Origin: Psococerastis gibbosa
Lineage: Eukaryota; Arthropoda; Insecta; Psocodea; Psocidae
Assembly (NCBI GenBank): GCA_963971405.1
Contig: OZ020487.1
Coordinates: forward strand, 26,335,371-26,399,370
Length of the DNA stretch: 64,000 bases
Direction of reading: 5' to 3'
This document shows positions 9,551 through 20,281 of the stretch, in pieces (positions within the stretch are counted from its first letter, which is position 1; each line of letters starts with the position of its first letter). Under the pieces are notes generated by a model that did not search any database, had not been told where the DNA came from, and saw nothing but the letters and a program-made list of their open reading frames with translations. A program made the position numbers and the translations under genes.

Positions 9551-12500
9551 GTAAGTTCATAACTGTTCAAATAGCAATTGAAACAATGAAGCACCGAGTT
9601 TATGCGATTTTATTAATGCATGTTTAGGCGGGTATTCCACTGGTTAATTTTATATCAAATTTGATTTGAGATTTTCGTTTTACTCTATGACATTCTCCAT
9701 TCTCCTTAATTTCCTCAAGTTAAAATTGATCAATGATCATAGAGTAAAATCAACGTTACAAACAATAACAATGGCGTCGTCTAGAAATGATAAATAATTT
9801 AAATTAATTTCTTGAGAACGAACGAATTATTTCGTGGTTTAAATCATAAAATTTCTTGTAGATTATAAAATTAAATGAAAGACAAACTTACAAATTTGGA
9901 AAAAATTGAAAACAAAAATGATCAAATGTTGAAAACCAGTGGAATGGGTTGTAAAAATAAATAATGCAACATTGATGATTTTTAGTCAATAACAAAATCA
10001 AATTTGAAGTAAAAATGACAAGTGGAAGTGGAATACTCGCCTTATGGAACTATTGATTGGAATATACAAAGTGTTTCGTTCATTTCGATTGCTGGCTGGG
10101 CAGTACCCAATCTCATTTTAGAGTTGAAAATTAAACAAATTAATCCCATAATATCGTAGCTGCTTCTCCAAAGATGCCAGGTCTGCTCTTCCTGAAATCT
10201 GTATAATTATTATAATATAGAGGTGACTTCAAAGACATTAAGACTTAAAGATATGCTATTACAATATGCTATGCAATACATTACTGTACTAACCAAAGCT
10301 TGACGTTGCAACATCCAATTCGAGAGCGTCTTGGGTTCGAGTAAAATTAATATACTCATAGTATTTTTTATTTGGGCTAGTTCCTATCACCTGCTGGTGT
10401 GTTAAGAAATACTATCATTATGGTATCATTATGCCTCTTTCCTCTTTACACACTTTAAATGATAATCATCGAAATCATCCCTCGAACCAGACAACAGACT
10501 GCACTAGGGTTTAAATCTACAATAATACTCATGGGCAACTGGTTCTCGACCTATTATGTAATTTTTGCTACCTGTGAGATTCGACATCGAAAATTAAGAG
10601 AGGAGAAACACATTTCTCAGGTTTTTCGTCTTTCATTAAAAGTTGAGAGAGCAGTGAAATGTGTCGAGTTTAATATTCTAAAAGGTGAGAAGCGATGCGG
10701 AAAGTGTCACCAAGATAAGCGCCTCCTCCCTTGCTCATTTCAAAGAAATCCACTGCCCTTGGAAAATGTCTGCTAGAGTACATCCTTAAATAGCGTTTGT
10801 AACATGCTGACGTAATTTTGTACTTCTAAACACATTTGAATACCTATAACATTTATTGTGGACAATGAAGTACGTAACTATTGTAGGCCTACAACTTTAC
10901 TATATTATCATGTATTATAAATTTGTAAGTTTGTAGGCTGTGTTTCCGCTTTAATTACAACTTAATTATTTATAATTATAATAATTATTAATATTATTAT
11001 TAAGCATTGGGGCAAATATGTGGGAAACGTACAGAATAAGACTAATGAGAGGCAACTGAGAAATGAAGACACATTCCTACGGATCATTCCTAGATATTAC
11101 GCCTATCAAATATGGCAGACGACTTAATGAATCAGTGTTGCAACAGACAGTCTATTTAACAAATTGCCATTTAAACTAAAAAAAATAATAAAATAGGAAA
11201 ACAAAAAGGAAATACATGAATGTGTACCTGTAATTCAATTTATTAGTCCTTCTCATTCATCTCATTAATTTGCCTGAGTGGGTAGCCTACTCTATAATGG
11301 TTAATTACATTAAATTATTAATTATATTTTCCAGTGCCACTGCTCAAAGATCACTCGATTAGCGAAAGCTTGAGCGTGATAATTTCATTACGTATTAAAT
11401 TGTTTCAATAAGTTATACTGCCCTTATCGGGGATTACTCAATAAAATTACTGGATAAGGAAAAAAGTGAAAAGTGTAGTAAAGTGATTATTTTTATTATA
11501 ATGGCTTACACTATTATTATTATTATTATTACTAGTAGTAGTAGTATATTTATAAATAAATAACTAAAAATTATATGATTATGCCTTGTTTAGCGGCACT
11601 TTATAAGCCCAATCAAGCGCTAGTTTGAGGATGCGGGCATCATGGTATTATTATGTACATATTGTATTTTTGTAACATATGCTCCTTGTCCAGGGAATAC
11701 TGGACAAGGAAAAGAAAGAAAGAAAGAATTATTATTATTATTATTATGATTATTATTATTATAAATAAATAACAAAAATAAATGATTAAGCCTTGCTTAG
11801 CAGCACTGTATGAGTCTTTTGTCCCAAATAAGCGCTAGCTTGGGGATGCGGGATGGTATTATTATGTATTGTATTTTTGTAATATATGCTCCTTGTCCAG
11901 GGAATACTGGACAAGGAAAAGAAAGAAAGAAAGAATTATTATTATTATTATTATAAATAAATAACAAAAATAAATGAATAAGCCTTGCTTAGCAGCACTG
12001 TATAAGTCTTTTGTCCCAAATAAGCGCTAGCTTGGGGATGCAAGATGGTATTATTATGTATTGTATTTTTGTAATATATGCTCCTTGTCCAGGGAATACT
12101 GGACAAGGAAAAGAAAGAAAGAAATTTCATACGAAGTTAGTGAAATTTCATAAGTGATTGTCAAACTTTCGAGTGTGATGAGCTGAGTTCCAATACCTGT
12201 TTTTAAATCATTGTGGTATCAACATTACTTTTCGCAACATTACCGATAACACTTGCCATGTCCACATTATTAACATTATCACTTTCATGACCTGACCTAC
12301 TTATTCCCCTTACAAGGGGCTAGCCCCATCACTCAACAACGCACACTGACAGCCCGATAAAATTACTTAAAGTACGGTAATTAATTTTCACTTTAACCTA
12401 CATCGTTATCATAGAAACCTGATATACACAGATACTATTCATATGCTAAAAAGTAAAACGATCAAAATTTGCTGTAAACAAAGTGCGGTCGGTTTTTTGC

Positions 12501-15500
12501 TAAATTAATTAATTTCTCTGCAAACATCTAAAAATAGCTTTTTGAAGACTTCATAAAAATAAACAAACTTTCGTCAGACGTAGACACCTTTAATTCGCAG
12601 ACTTACTGATATGCTATATAATCGGTACATATTGAGATTTTAGAGTAAAAAATATTTCAATCGAGGAAAAGTAAATTTACTACGAAAAAAGAAACCGTAT
12701 TATTTTCTAAGAAGTCTTCAAAAGGGGTTGCGACTGTGGATTGATATTAAGAGGACATGCTACGTAGAAAATGAGCACCCCAAAATTCGTTGTTTTTATT
12801 GACTTTTTTTTTAATTAACAAAGCAAGTCATTAAAGAATTGGCTCATGGAAGTTGTAGAAGACTACTTCATGCATCAAATAATAGGAAACATCAAATTTT
12901 TGGTACCTTAGTTTTTCCATAAATACCAGAACAGACAGGACAGGACTAAAATTTTGTTTCAGGGATTTTTGGAAGAATTACAAAACCGAAAATACCCGAT
13001 TACATGATGCACGAAGTAGTCTTATACAACTTACATGAGGCAAATTTTTAATAACTAGCTGAGTTAATTAAATAAAAAATAAAAAGTATTAAATTTTGGG
13101 GTGCCAATTTTCTACGTGACATATCCTCTTAAGAGGAAGTTGGCCGTTGACACTGGCAACCTCTGGGTCATCCCAAAATAGTTTGGTTTGTATTTCATTA
13201 TTATTATTTTAAAACTTCGGTTATAACGAATTTATCTGTTTAGCACAGGACTATTTCATACATTGCACTACGAGGAAATTTATAGTTCCGGTGCAGGGGT
13301 GATACATATATAATATATAATATATAATATATAATTTGCTGTAGACCTAGGTATAATAGTCCTCTTTCCAATTGCATGGACCAAATCTTTAAACGATAAC
13401 TTAAGTACCTACTATAGTATTATAGCTGTACTAAAGGAGCGAATGTTGAGTGAATGGGAAAGAGGTTACGTCCTTACATACTGTACCTCTTTATTTTTGT
13501 TTTTTTATTAATTCCTGTTACTTTTATAATATTATTTTGTCCAAGCAAAGGGTTAGTTGCAAGAGTGGGCTTCACGGCCCAAAGCTCGCCTGAAAAATGT
13601 AAAAAATAAAGTCAATTTTCTTTCTTCTTTCTATCCTATGGAATAAAATAAATAAATAATATAATATAAAAATAAAATATAAAGAAACCCAAACTATTTT
13701 GGGGTGATTCCGGGCTGGCCAATGTCCAAGTGTGAGTGACTGGATCCTATTCTACAAGGTTTCGCTTAGAAAACTCCCGATTGAACTGAGAGCGGCTAGA
13801 CATGCTAGTAGCATCCCTAAATTGCTTAGAGACCATCTCTTAGAGAAAGCTTTCTACACTGTCACTGAGGCACTAGCACAATGACAATGACAGAACTATC
13901 TGATTTTGACGATTCAACTTTATACTTTCTTGTCGATTACTTGTAGATTACTTGATTGTATAATTTATCAGAAATACGTATATACAATATATACATATAT
14001 TTATTCATTTATTTATTTAAAGCGGCCAGCTTCTTAGTAACATTAATTAATTGAGTCGAAACTACTCAAGTCAGTCATAGCTTACAATTATTTTTTTTTA
14101 ATGGTCCCTCATGGTATATTGCTACTGTTACTTTCATGCACTCTCTTCCACCTTTTCCGCCATCCTTACTTTATAGTATCTGTTTGTTTCTAGGGTGTAG
14201 TGACGTATTCGTCAACGTACGTTCTTGTAGCGCTGACCATTGACCGTTATGATGCCATTAGGCACCCCATGAACTTTTCTCGGGGCATTCGTAAAGCTCG
14301 GTACCTGATATTGTATGCCTGGGGGTTTAGTTGTCTATTTTCATCTCCATTGTTAGTGCTTTTTAAAGAAAAGGAAATCCAAGGTAAGTAAAACATTTTG
14401 TCATCTGGTAGTTAACTGTTTCTGTTAATATGGTATCTTTTAACTATTGTATTTAATTATGTGTTTTACCGTACAGTTTACAGTGTTGCATTTAAACTGA
14501 AAAACATATATAATACCGCCTCAGGTATAAACTGAGAATAAAAACAATACGGCATTGGATTTAAGTAACTAATTTAGTTTTTCTAAACAATTCTGGTTGG
14601 TAAATACAGAACGAAACAATTTAAATAAATACCTATTACAATATAGTTCTTTCCATGTTTCATGTTTTTTTTACTTTGTCATTTTCTCCCATTTTCTACA
14701 ATTTGGGGGGGGGGGGGTCATGACTCCCATCACGGTCCCCTGTGTCTGCCAATGACCGACATAATATAGTTTTTGTATAGGTGTTGGAGCATTCACCGAA
14801 ATCATAAATCATGTTTGCAGATAAGTTCCAATGCTGGATAGACTTGCCCGAGCCATGGCATTGGCAAGTATACATGTCTTTGGTATCTCTAACCGTATTT
14901 TTTACCCCTGCAATTATCATCGCTTTTTGCTATACAGTAATTGTGCACACGATTTGGGCAAAGAGTAATATCATGGTCATGGCCAATAAGAAATGCAATA
15001 GTAAGTACTAAAGGAGAAATTTTACCACTGCTCTATCACATCCATCCATCCTTCCTATTCCTTGGTAAGCCTTCCTACCGTTGTGAAGAAATGATCGATC
15101 ACTAGCTTACGTTGGTACGAGTACGAGCTTTCCTATTTATACGTTAGTATATGGAAAGCTTGTGATGGTAGACATTTTCGATTTCGGGAATTCAACTGAT
15201 TAACACGTTTTGAGGTCCAAGGAACCAAAAAAGTGTTTACGAAATGTCTGTCTGTCGGTATAGGGGAATGGTCGGAATAAGGAAAGTCGAAGCATCCAAA
15301 AGCCCTAGGACAATTTTTCCCAGTTGCTCATACTTATGTACCTGTACTAATTGATAAATAGGGAAGCAGTTTCACTCGCACCGGTTGTTTAATTGGCACT
15401 TTCAAATTTCCATAGAAGCCGCAGTTTAATTCAAAGGCCCAAAGTCAAGCTCAAAAGATGTCCTGAGGTCTTAGATAAACATGGGGATGCCATAAGTAAT

Positions 15501-17367
15501 GTGATAAAATACCTGCTTCATTCGATATACCTATATACAGTACATGTCCGTGGCTGCTGAAAATGGGAATCGTAGTGGTAACAAAGCAATGCCATTGTGC
15601 GAAATACATTACAATAATAAACGTTTTGTAATATTGGTAGGATATATAGGTTTGAAGTGATATGCGGCAAAAAGCAATATCGTTTATGATAATTTGAAGC
15701 CTGGCATTTTACATTCAACTGCGACTACTGAAATCGATGCAGCGCATGCTTTTGCATCTTTATTGGTTTGGCTTTTAGATAACTGGGGCGGTCAAATTGA
15801 CGATGATAATACCAAACGTGTCAGCTCCAGAGGCATCATTCCCAAAGCCAAAGTTAAAACTATTAAAATGACGCTGGTTATAGTCTTTGGTAAGTATATT
15901 TGTGGGGCGTGTGGTATCAGCATTCAGGTAATCACTTCAAAGTCCAACTGAGTCTATATTATGATTCACTGTATACCTGATAAAATACAATTATAAGTAA
16001 TAACTGAGTGCAACCGGCAGATTACCCCAGCCTACTACAGCCACTAGGATCGGGCATTACAGGGTAAGGAGACTAATACAGTATGTATATCCAGGTAGCC
16101 ATCTTCATGCATCGACATACTACACACTATGTTTCTGTTCGGTTCCTGGATAAAATTCGTCAAAATAAATAGGTTTTGGTCAATTTCATAAACGCCCAGT
16201 GTGCGCTTGCTGATATCAGTTTACCCATAAACACGGAGTAAGCAGGTAAAACCGAAAATATGCCCCCTGATTCCGAATAATTAAACATTAGAGCCACATT
16301 TGAAGAACAAGATATATTTTCTACATGTACTTAGTCTAAAAGTAGTATGTTATGGATATTGCAGTGTTTGTAGCCTGCTGGAGCCCATACATGATCCACA
16401 ATCTCCTCCAGGTATACGGAGCATATGAGAAGTCTCAAACAACTATTGCCATTTCCACATTTATTCAAAGTCTGGCTCACCTTAATTCCGCTGTGAACCC
16501 AATCATCTATTGGTGTTTCTCTACCTATCACTGCCGAAGTTTCAGGTTCGTTGAGTTTGAATATAGTCGTATTAACGTACGACAAGTATGTACTGTGTAC
16601 TCATTATTGATTCAGCAAATTAGTGGCGTAAATAACACCCCCCGCAACTCCCGCAACATTGCTGGGGGGGGGGGCACAAAATAATAAAAAATTTAAAAAT
16701 CTACGTAATTAATTGAAATATACAATTTCAATTTGTTATCTATGTTGATTACAAGTCCATTATTGACTATTTATAAAAAAAAATTAAATACTGAGACAAG
16801 GTAGGTCGCACAAAAGGTCTTGCGGGGGGGGGGGGCTCAACAGAAGTTATTTACGCCACTGCAGCAACATATATTGTACTAGACAGACCACGTGTTTGGC
16901 AGTATTTAATACAACTAGGCCGAAAATAATTATTAACGAAAAATGAGATTTTCCGTTGCCCATATGATCGTCTCCCAATTGGGCAGCAACCAAATAATAA
17001 ACAAAAAGAAAAAAAAAGTCGAAAAAATGTCATTATTATTTTTGGTTGGCATGAACAGGCCAACTGGGCAAATCAGCTGAGCGTCCAGCAATACTATGCT
17101 AATTTACTGTTTTGTATTTACATAGTAATTTATAGAGGCATCCATTACTGTAGCGTATATCATATTTTTTGCAGAACCAAAGTAGGGCGAAGTGTGGGGG
17201 TGACAACGACCACTTCTCTCAGTGAGTCAATGACAGCAGTGAGCCGACGTAATATTCAGTTACACACAATCACCGAAGCTCAAAGAAAGCTGTTAACCCG
17301 GTCAGGTATGTTCAGTTATTCCGAGTCACATGAAACTGATTGCGTAGGCATCGTACATCTGTCATAA
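9311..17367 (+). CDS. CCAP (cardioacceleratory peptide) receptor-like GPCR, six exons seen, 5' end missing
   Basis: This is a rhodopsin-class neuropeptide GPCR. It should sit in the plasma membrane and couple binding of a CCAP-type peptide to G proteins. Exons: 9311-9550, 14194-14383, 14821-15000, 15779-15889, 16365-16545 and 17175-17305 (or read through to the stop at 17365-17367). All junction phases agree (0,1,1,1,2). Visible landmarks: GN of TM1, LTDLSVG of TM2, the TM3 cysteine in [19 protein letters not shown] after TM3, FQCWIDLPE in loop 2, TP in TM5, [16 protein letters not shown] before TM6, CWSPY in TM6 and NSAVNPIIY in TM7. These match my recollection of insect CCAP receptors closely. 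The extracellular N-terminus must lie on upstream exon(s) not identified. The last junction is uncertain: the donor GTATGT at 17306 is good, but read-through gives a short tail. Confidence 0.88.
9627..10041. mobile_element. Palindromic Harbinger-like MITE (GGCGGGTATTCC type)
   Basis: It starts GGCGGGTATTCCACT and ends AGTGGAATACTCGCC, with TTA on both sides (9624-9626, 10042-10044). Much of the 415 bp is self-complementary, with TTGATCAATGATCATAG-type sequence in the middle. The 3-bp TWA duplication and GG-starting inverted repeats fit PIF/Harbinger-derived MITEs. It lies in the first visible intron of the GPCR gene. Confidence 0.8.
10045..11559. other. Intron sequence of the GPCR gene
   Basis: No exon or element boundary was recognised. 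A 105-codon open frame at 10459-10776 lacks motifs and is judged fortuitous. A block resembling the start of the tandem unit that follows (TTATCGGGGATTACT...GGATAAGGAAA) lies at 11420-11465. Confidence 0.45.
11560..12125 (+). repeat. Three tandem copies of a ~200-bp LINE/SINE 3'-end-like unit
   Basis: Three units each contain CAAGCGCTAG or AAGCGCTAGC, a TATTATTATGTA segment, a hairpin CCTTGTCCAGGGAATACTGG and a GAAAGAAAGAAA tail. The hairpins start near 11683, 11890 and 12082, giving spacings of about 207 and 192 bp. (ATT)n tracts separate the units. The hairpin plus short tandem tail resembles a retroposon 3' end. The array could come from repeated insertion at the tail or from unequal exchange. 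Confidence 0.75.
12126..12746. other. Intron sequence of the GPCR gene
   Basis: No feature was recognised in this AT-rich stretch. Confidence 0.5.
12747..13132. mobile_element. Fold-back element with TTAA ends, copy 1
   Basis: The left end is TTAAGAGGACATGCTACGTA and the right end reads ACGTGACATATCCTCTTAA. The two halves are long inverted repeats: GTTGTAGAAGACTACTTCATG on the left appears inverted on the right. A relative lies at 39114-39520. Both copies are bounded by TTAA, which would be the target duplication if the mover was piggyBac-like; this is an inference from two copies. Confidence 0.7.
13745..14027 (+). mobile_element. 3' end of a jockey/CR1-type LINE
   Basis: The frame [18 protein letters not shown] continuing [18 protein letters not shown] and a stop (about 13775-13884) resembles the C-terminal end of LINE RT proteins. 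The 3' UTR carries CTTTATACTTTCTTGTCGAT and ends in an ATTTATTTATTT tail. Related tails are at 29200-29405 (plus) and 45601-45674 (minus). This copy is truncated at its 5' end. Confidence 0.65.
14194..14383 (+). CDS. CCAP receptor-like exon b (TM3-TM4)
   Basis: Starts in phase 0 and ends in phase 1, donor GTAAGT. It codes [29 protein letters not shown] and YAWGFS, thus the DRY motif and the TM4 tryptophan. Confidence 0.92.
14821..15000 (+). CDS. CCAP receptor-like exon c (loop 2-TM5)
   Basis: Acceptor TTTGCAG, donor GTAAGT, phase 1 at both sides. It codes [18 protein letters not shown] with the loop-2 cysteine, and the TM5 proline in [12 protein letters not shown]. Confidence 0.92.
15001..15778. 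other. Intron with a dispersed-repeat fragment
   Basis: A fragment of the GCTTTCC/GTCT element lies at 15126-15262 (GGTAGACATTTTCGATTTCG then ATGTCTGTCTGTCGG). Nothing else was recognised. Confidence 0.6.
15779..15889 (+). CDS. CCAP receptor-like exon d (loop 3-TM6 start)
   Basis: Acceptor CTTTTAG, donor GTAAGT, phase 1 at both sides. It codes [19 protein letters not shown], the highly conserved run into TM6 of CCAP-type receptors. Confidence 0.9.
16365..16545 (+). CDS. CCAP receptor-like exon e (TM6-TM7)
   Basis: Codes [19 protein letters not shown], then [18 protein letters not shown]. It enters in phase 1 and ends in phase 2. The donor GTTCGT is weak, but the next exon restores the frame exactly. 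Confidence 0.88.
16621..16861. mobile_element. hAT-like MITE with internal G-runs
   Basis: Ends TAGTGGCGTAAATAAC and GTTATTTACGCCACTG. Flanks CAGCAAAT (16613-16620) and CAGCAACA (16862-16869) match at six of eight positions. Two long G-runs lie inside (about 16664-16673 and 16826-16836). It sits 75 bp after the TM7 exon of the GPCR gene. Confidence 0.75.
17175..17305 (+). CDS. CCAP receptor-like exon f (cytoplasmic tail)
   Basis: Acceptor TTTGCAG. It enters in phase 2 and codes a Ser/Thr-rich tail including [18 protein letters not shown] and [18 protein letters not shown] donor GTATGT follows; otherwise the frame stays open to TAA at 17365. Confidence 0.75.
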
Positions 17368-19130
17368 ATAATTATATAAATTAAGCCCTTAATCATGCGT
17401 TGTTTTAAAAAGAACTCTAACTAAGCTGGCGCTTGTCCAGGCTTATTAAAACACACCGTGTCAAATTTATATCATATAGGCTTACTCGTATATAGGTACA
17501 TGGTACGCTTACACTTACACTTTATTTAACTATCAGAACTATCTTAAATTGCTCTTTTAATGAACTTAATAGCTTTATGTGATTCAACTTTGTACCATAC
17601 ACGGGCCAATCCTTGCGTTAGGTAATGGTTTTCTTTAGTTTGTATTTTTGGTTGTAATTGAAATTATACTTGATACTTGGCCACAAGCAATCATCACCGG
17701 TTGATGTTATAACCTGATATAAGGCAGAACAAGGCGTTGACTGGGCTTATATTGATGCCGTTAATTCATATAATTTATTGGATGGCGGACCTGCTAAACA
17801 TGTTTCTCAGAGCTATCTATCACTGGAGTTACTAATTAATTAAACAAATCCGGCCTTTAACCGTGAATTTACGGCCGAATGATTTCGTCATTTTGATTGA
17901 AAGTATGGTAAGTAAATTTTCACGAACTTACACGTACAATATTTTATAGGCGAGTTGTTTATATATTGCAGCTGGTAAGTATACCATACCCTTTCAGAGT
18001 TCCGACGATAAAGTCGGACTTTCACTGCTCAAGTGATAAAGGCTGGCTTTAAAAAAGGAAGACATGTCGAAAGTGTCTTACTATATAATAATATAATAAC
18101 AGTTGTTCAGTGCCATGTTACAACGTTTTCTTCAGTCCATATCGCAAGGCAGGGCCCGTTTGTGACTTATACTATCTGGCTCTGGAGGGGGGGGGGGAGT
18201 GGAGTATGTACGAGGTGGTATACTTTTATGTTGGTGGTAGTTTAGTCTTTATCCATTGTGTAACTGCTTTTTTAAAACAATTGGAGTTTTTTAATGACTT
18301 TATTTGGAATGGTAGTTTATTGTAATATGATATGCCTATATATTCAGATTGGTGTTGTCTTGTGGCTCGATCAGTTTGTTGTGTGAAAGGATGCGATACT
18401 AATACTCTGAAATTAAATAATGTATTCCTCCAATAATTCAACAAGGTATTAAATAAAGGATTACATTGATACATTACGTTTCTAGTAACAGCAGTAGGCT
18501 ATGTTTGGGCTACATGATGACCTTCTACGCTGGGCAGCGGAGGTGGGCGGTCACTTAAGCAAAAAGGCTACAAGATACTATTTATAAAAGTAAATAGTGA
18601 GCATCAATGTCCCCGTCTTATCGATTGCGGAGTGCCCCACACTTTAAGAATTCTTGTCATAGTGACAACTAACAATATACGAATTATAATACAGGCACTC
18701 ACGCAAAAGGATAGTGGTATTGGTTTTGATTTCAAAAATGCTAGATTTTCCATCCCTTAAGCAAATGTTAGTTTAAAAGTATTTATTTAATTTTCACGCG
18801 CTCGTCCTTATCCCTTCATATTGGAATGTTCGATGGAAACGTAGTCAATGATATTGGTCAAGCTAGGCACTTTTATAATTAAAAAGAATAGTCCGTTAGG
18901 GCTCTTTTCCTTCATTAAATTTACTACCCCTTTCGTAATAGATAACCTACATTTTCCAAATGCAATATCATTGTATTTTGCGTTTTGTTGCAAGGTACAA
19001 TAAATGGTACTATAAGACTGCACCTGTATATATTTACCTTCTGACTACCGTATTTATATACATATATTTATATTTATATATATTTTTTATTCTAAATTAT
19101 TATATTCTCAGGTAGACCTTATACGTAGAC
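17368..19130. other. Intergenic or terminal intron region
   Basis: No further exon of the GPCR gene could be identified. A G-run lies at about 18186-18197. Short open frames around 18033-18474 and 18808-19023 have no recognisable motif. Confidence 0.5.
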
Positions 19131-19469
19131 CAAGGGCGGATTTGGCTTTTGCGCGGATATAGGCAAAGCTCTTGTCGCGGACATTTATAATTATTTTATG
19201 TATAGTGAGGGGGGGGGGGGCAAGCCCGTAGCCAGGATTTTTTTCGAGGGTGGCAGTGGCGACAGTGATCCTATCTAGTGTAAATTTATTTCTTGAGAAT
19301 TCAATTGTATATAGTGTATTCTTTAGAGGTTATGGTGTTATATGCTAGCACAGGCACATCAAACGTCAATTTATTGGAGGATTTAGTTTCGGTTCTTATA
19401 AAATTTGCGGTTATGTGTGGACTAAATCGAAATGTTACCATTACAACTGTTTAGAAAGTATATAAATAA

Positions 19470-19860
19470 TATTGAAGTTAACCCGAAGAGGGGGGCCCGG
19501 GGGTTCCCCCGGGGAAAAAATTTGAAAGTATGAGTGCAGAATAGTGGGGTTTCACGCATTTTAACAGCAGCAAAGTATCTAGTTTACAAATTTTACAAAA
19601 GAATGCTAAGATATAAAAATAATATTGCATATATCCGAAAGAGGGGGGTCCGGGGGTCTCCCCCGGGGGAAAATTTGAAAATGTAAGTGCAATACAGTGG
19701 TGTTTTACAGCAGGAACGCTTGCAAAGGTATACATATTTATATTGCTCCAAACAGGGGAACCGGGGGTCTCCCCGGGCCTCAGTGGGAAATTTTTGAAAA
19801 AATAGGCCGAAATAGTGAGGTTTTACGATTTTAACTCCAGCCGGCTGATCATGGCGATTA
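19470..19860. repeat. Three ~130-bp tandem units with a CCCGGGGG/CCCCCGGG hairpin
   Basis: Units start near 19485, 19640 and 19753. Each has a CCGGGGGTCTCCCCCGGG-like inverted repeat, a TTTGAAAA segment and a GGTTTTACG or GGTTTCACG phrase. The same module appears inverted inside the hAT-like element at 38118-38409 and partly at 41920-41960. Confidence 0.75.
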
Positions 19861-19999
19861 TAATACCGGGATTTACCCTGGCATTAAAAAGGTAAACAAA
19901 CAAATTTTGAATGGCACTTTCCATTATAAAATTATCTTGTTTACATTTTTAATGCCAGGGATTATTTAAAGCCCGGTATAATAATCGCCATGATCAGCC
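19843..19999. mobile_element. Short fold-back element nested in a hAT-like copy
   Basis: GGCTGATCATGGCGATTATA at the left end is mirrored by ATAATCGCCATGATCAGCC at the right end. An inner pair, ACCCTGGCATTAAAAA / TTTTTAATGCCAGGG, extends the palindrome. The 157-bp unit has no coding potential. A target duplication was not clear. Confidence 0.75.
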
Positions 20000-20281
20000 T
20001 GCAGTAGAGTTTATAATTTACTGAGGAAGACATATTCATGTTACCGAACTAGATTTATTTTATTATCAACTTTTCATTTCGGGGGGGAGGGGGGTACCAC
20101 TATTTCTTAATTTTATTTTTAAATGTTTATAATCAAAATAACCTTCCTTTCCTTAACTAAAATGTTATACATAATTATTATTTTTTTAAATAATATGCAC
20201 AAAAACATTTTTAAAGTACGCGCGCGCGGATATAGGCATTTGTCTCAGTTGCCTACTAGTAAATCCGCCACTGCCGTAGAC

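Larger units (their letters stand above)
19131..20273. mobile_element. hAT-like element, 1143 bp, with tandem G/C-hairpin units
   Basis: Ends CAAGGGCGGATTTGG and TAAATCCGCCACTG. Flanks ACGTAGAC (19123-19130) and CCGTAGAC (20274-20281) match at seven of eight positions. It has no transposase. A 176-bp deletion derivative with the same right end (GTACGCGCGCGCGGATATAG then GCCTACTGGTAAATCC) is at 24211-24386. It hosts three tandem units at 19470-19860 and a fold-back at 19843-19999. Confidence 0.8.

Noticed and set aside
10459-10776. 105-codon plus-strand ORF in a GPCR intron
   Set aside because: No family resemblance, not phase-compatible with the receptor, and length is within chance for this amount of sequence.
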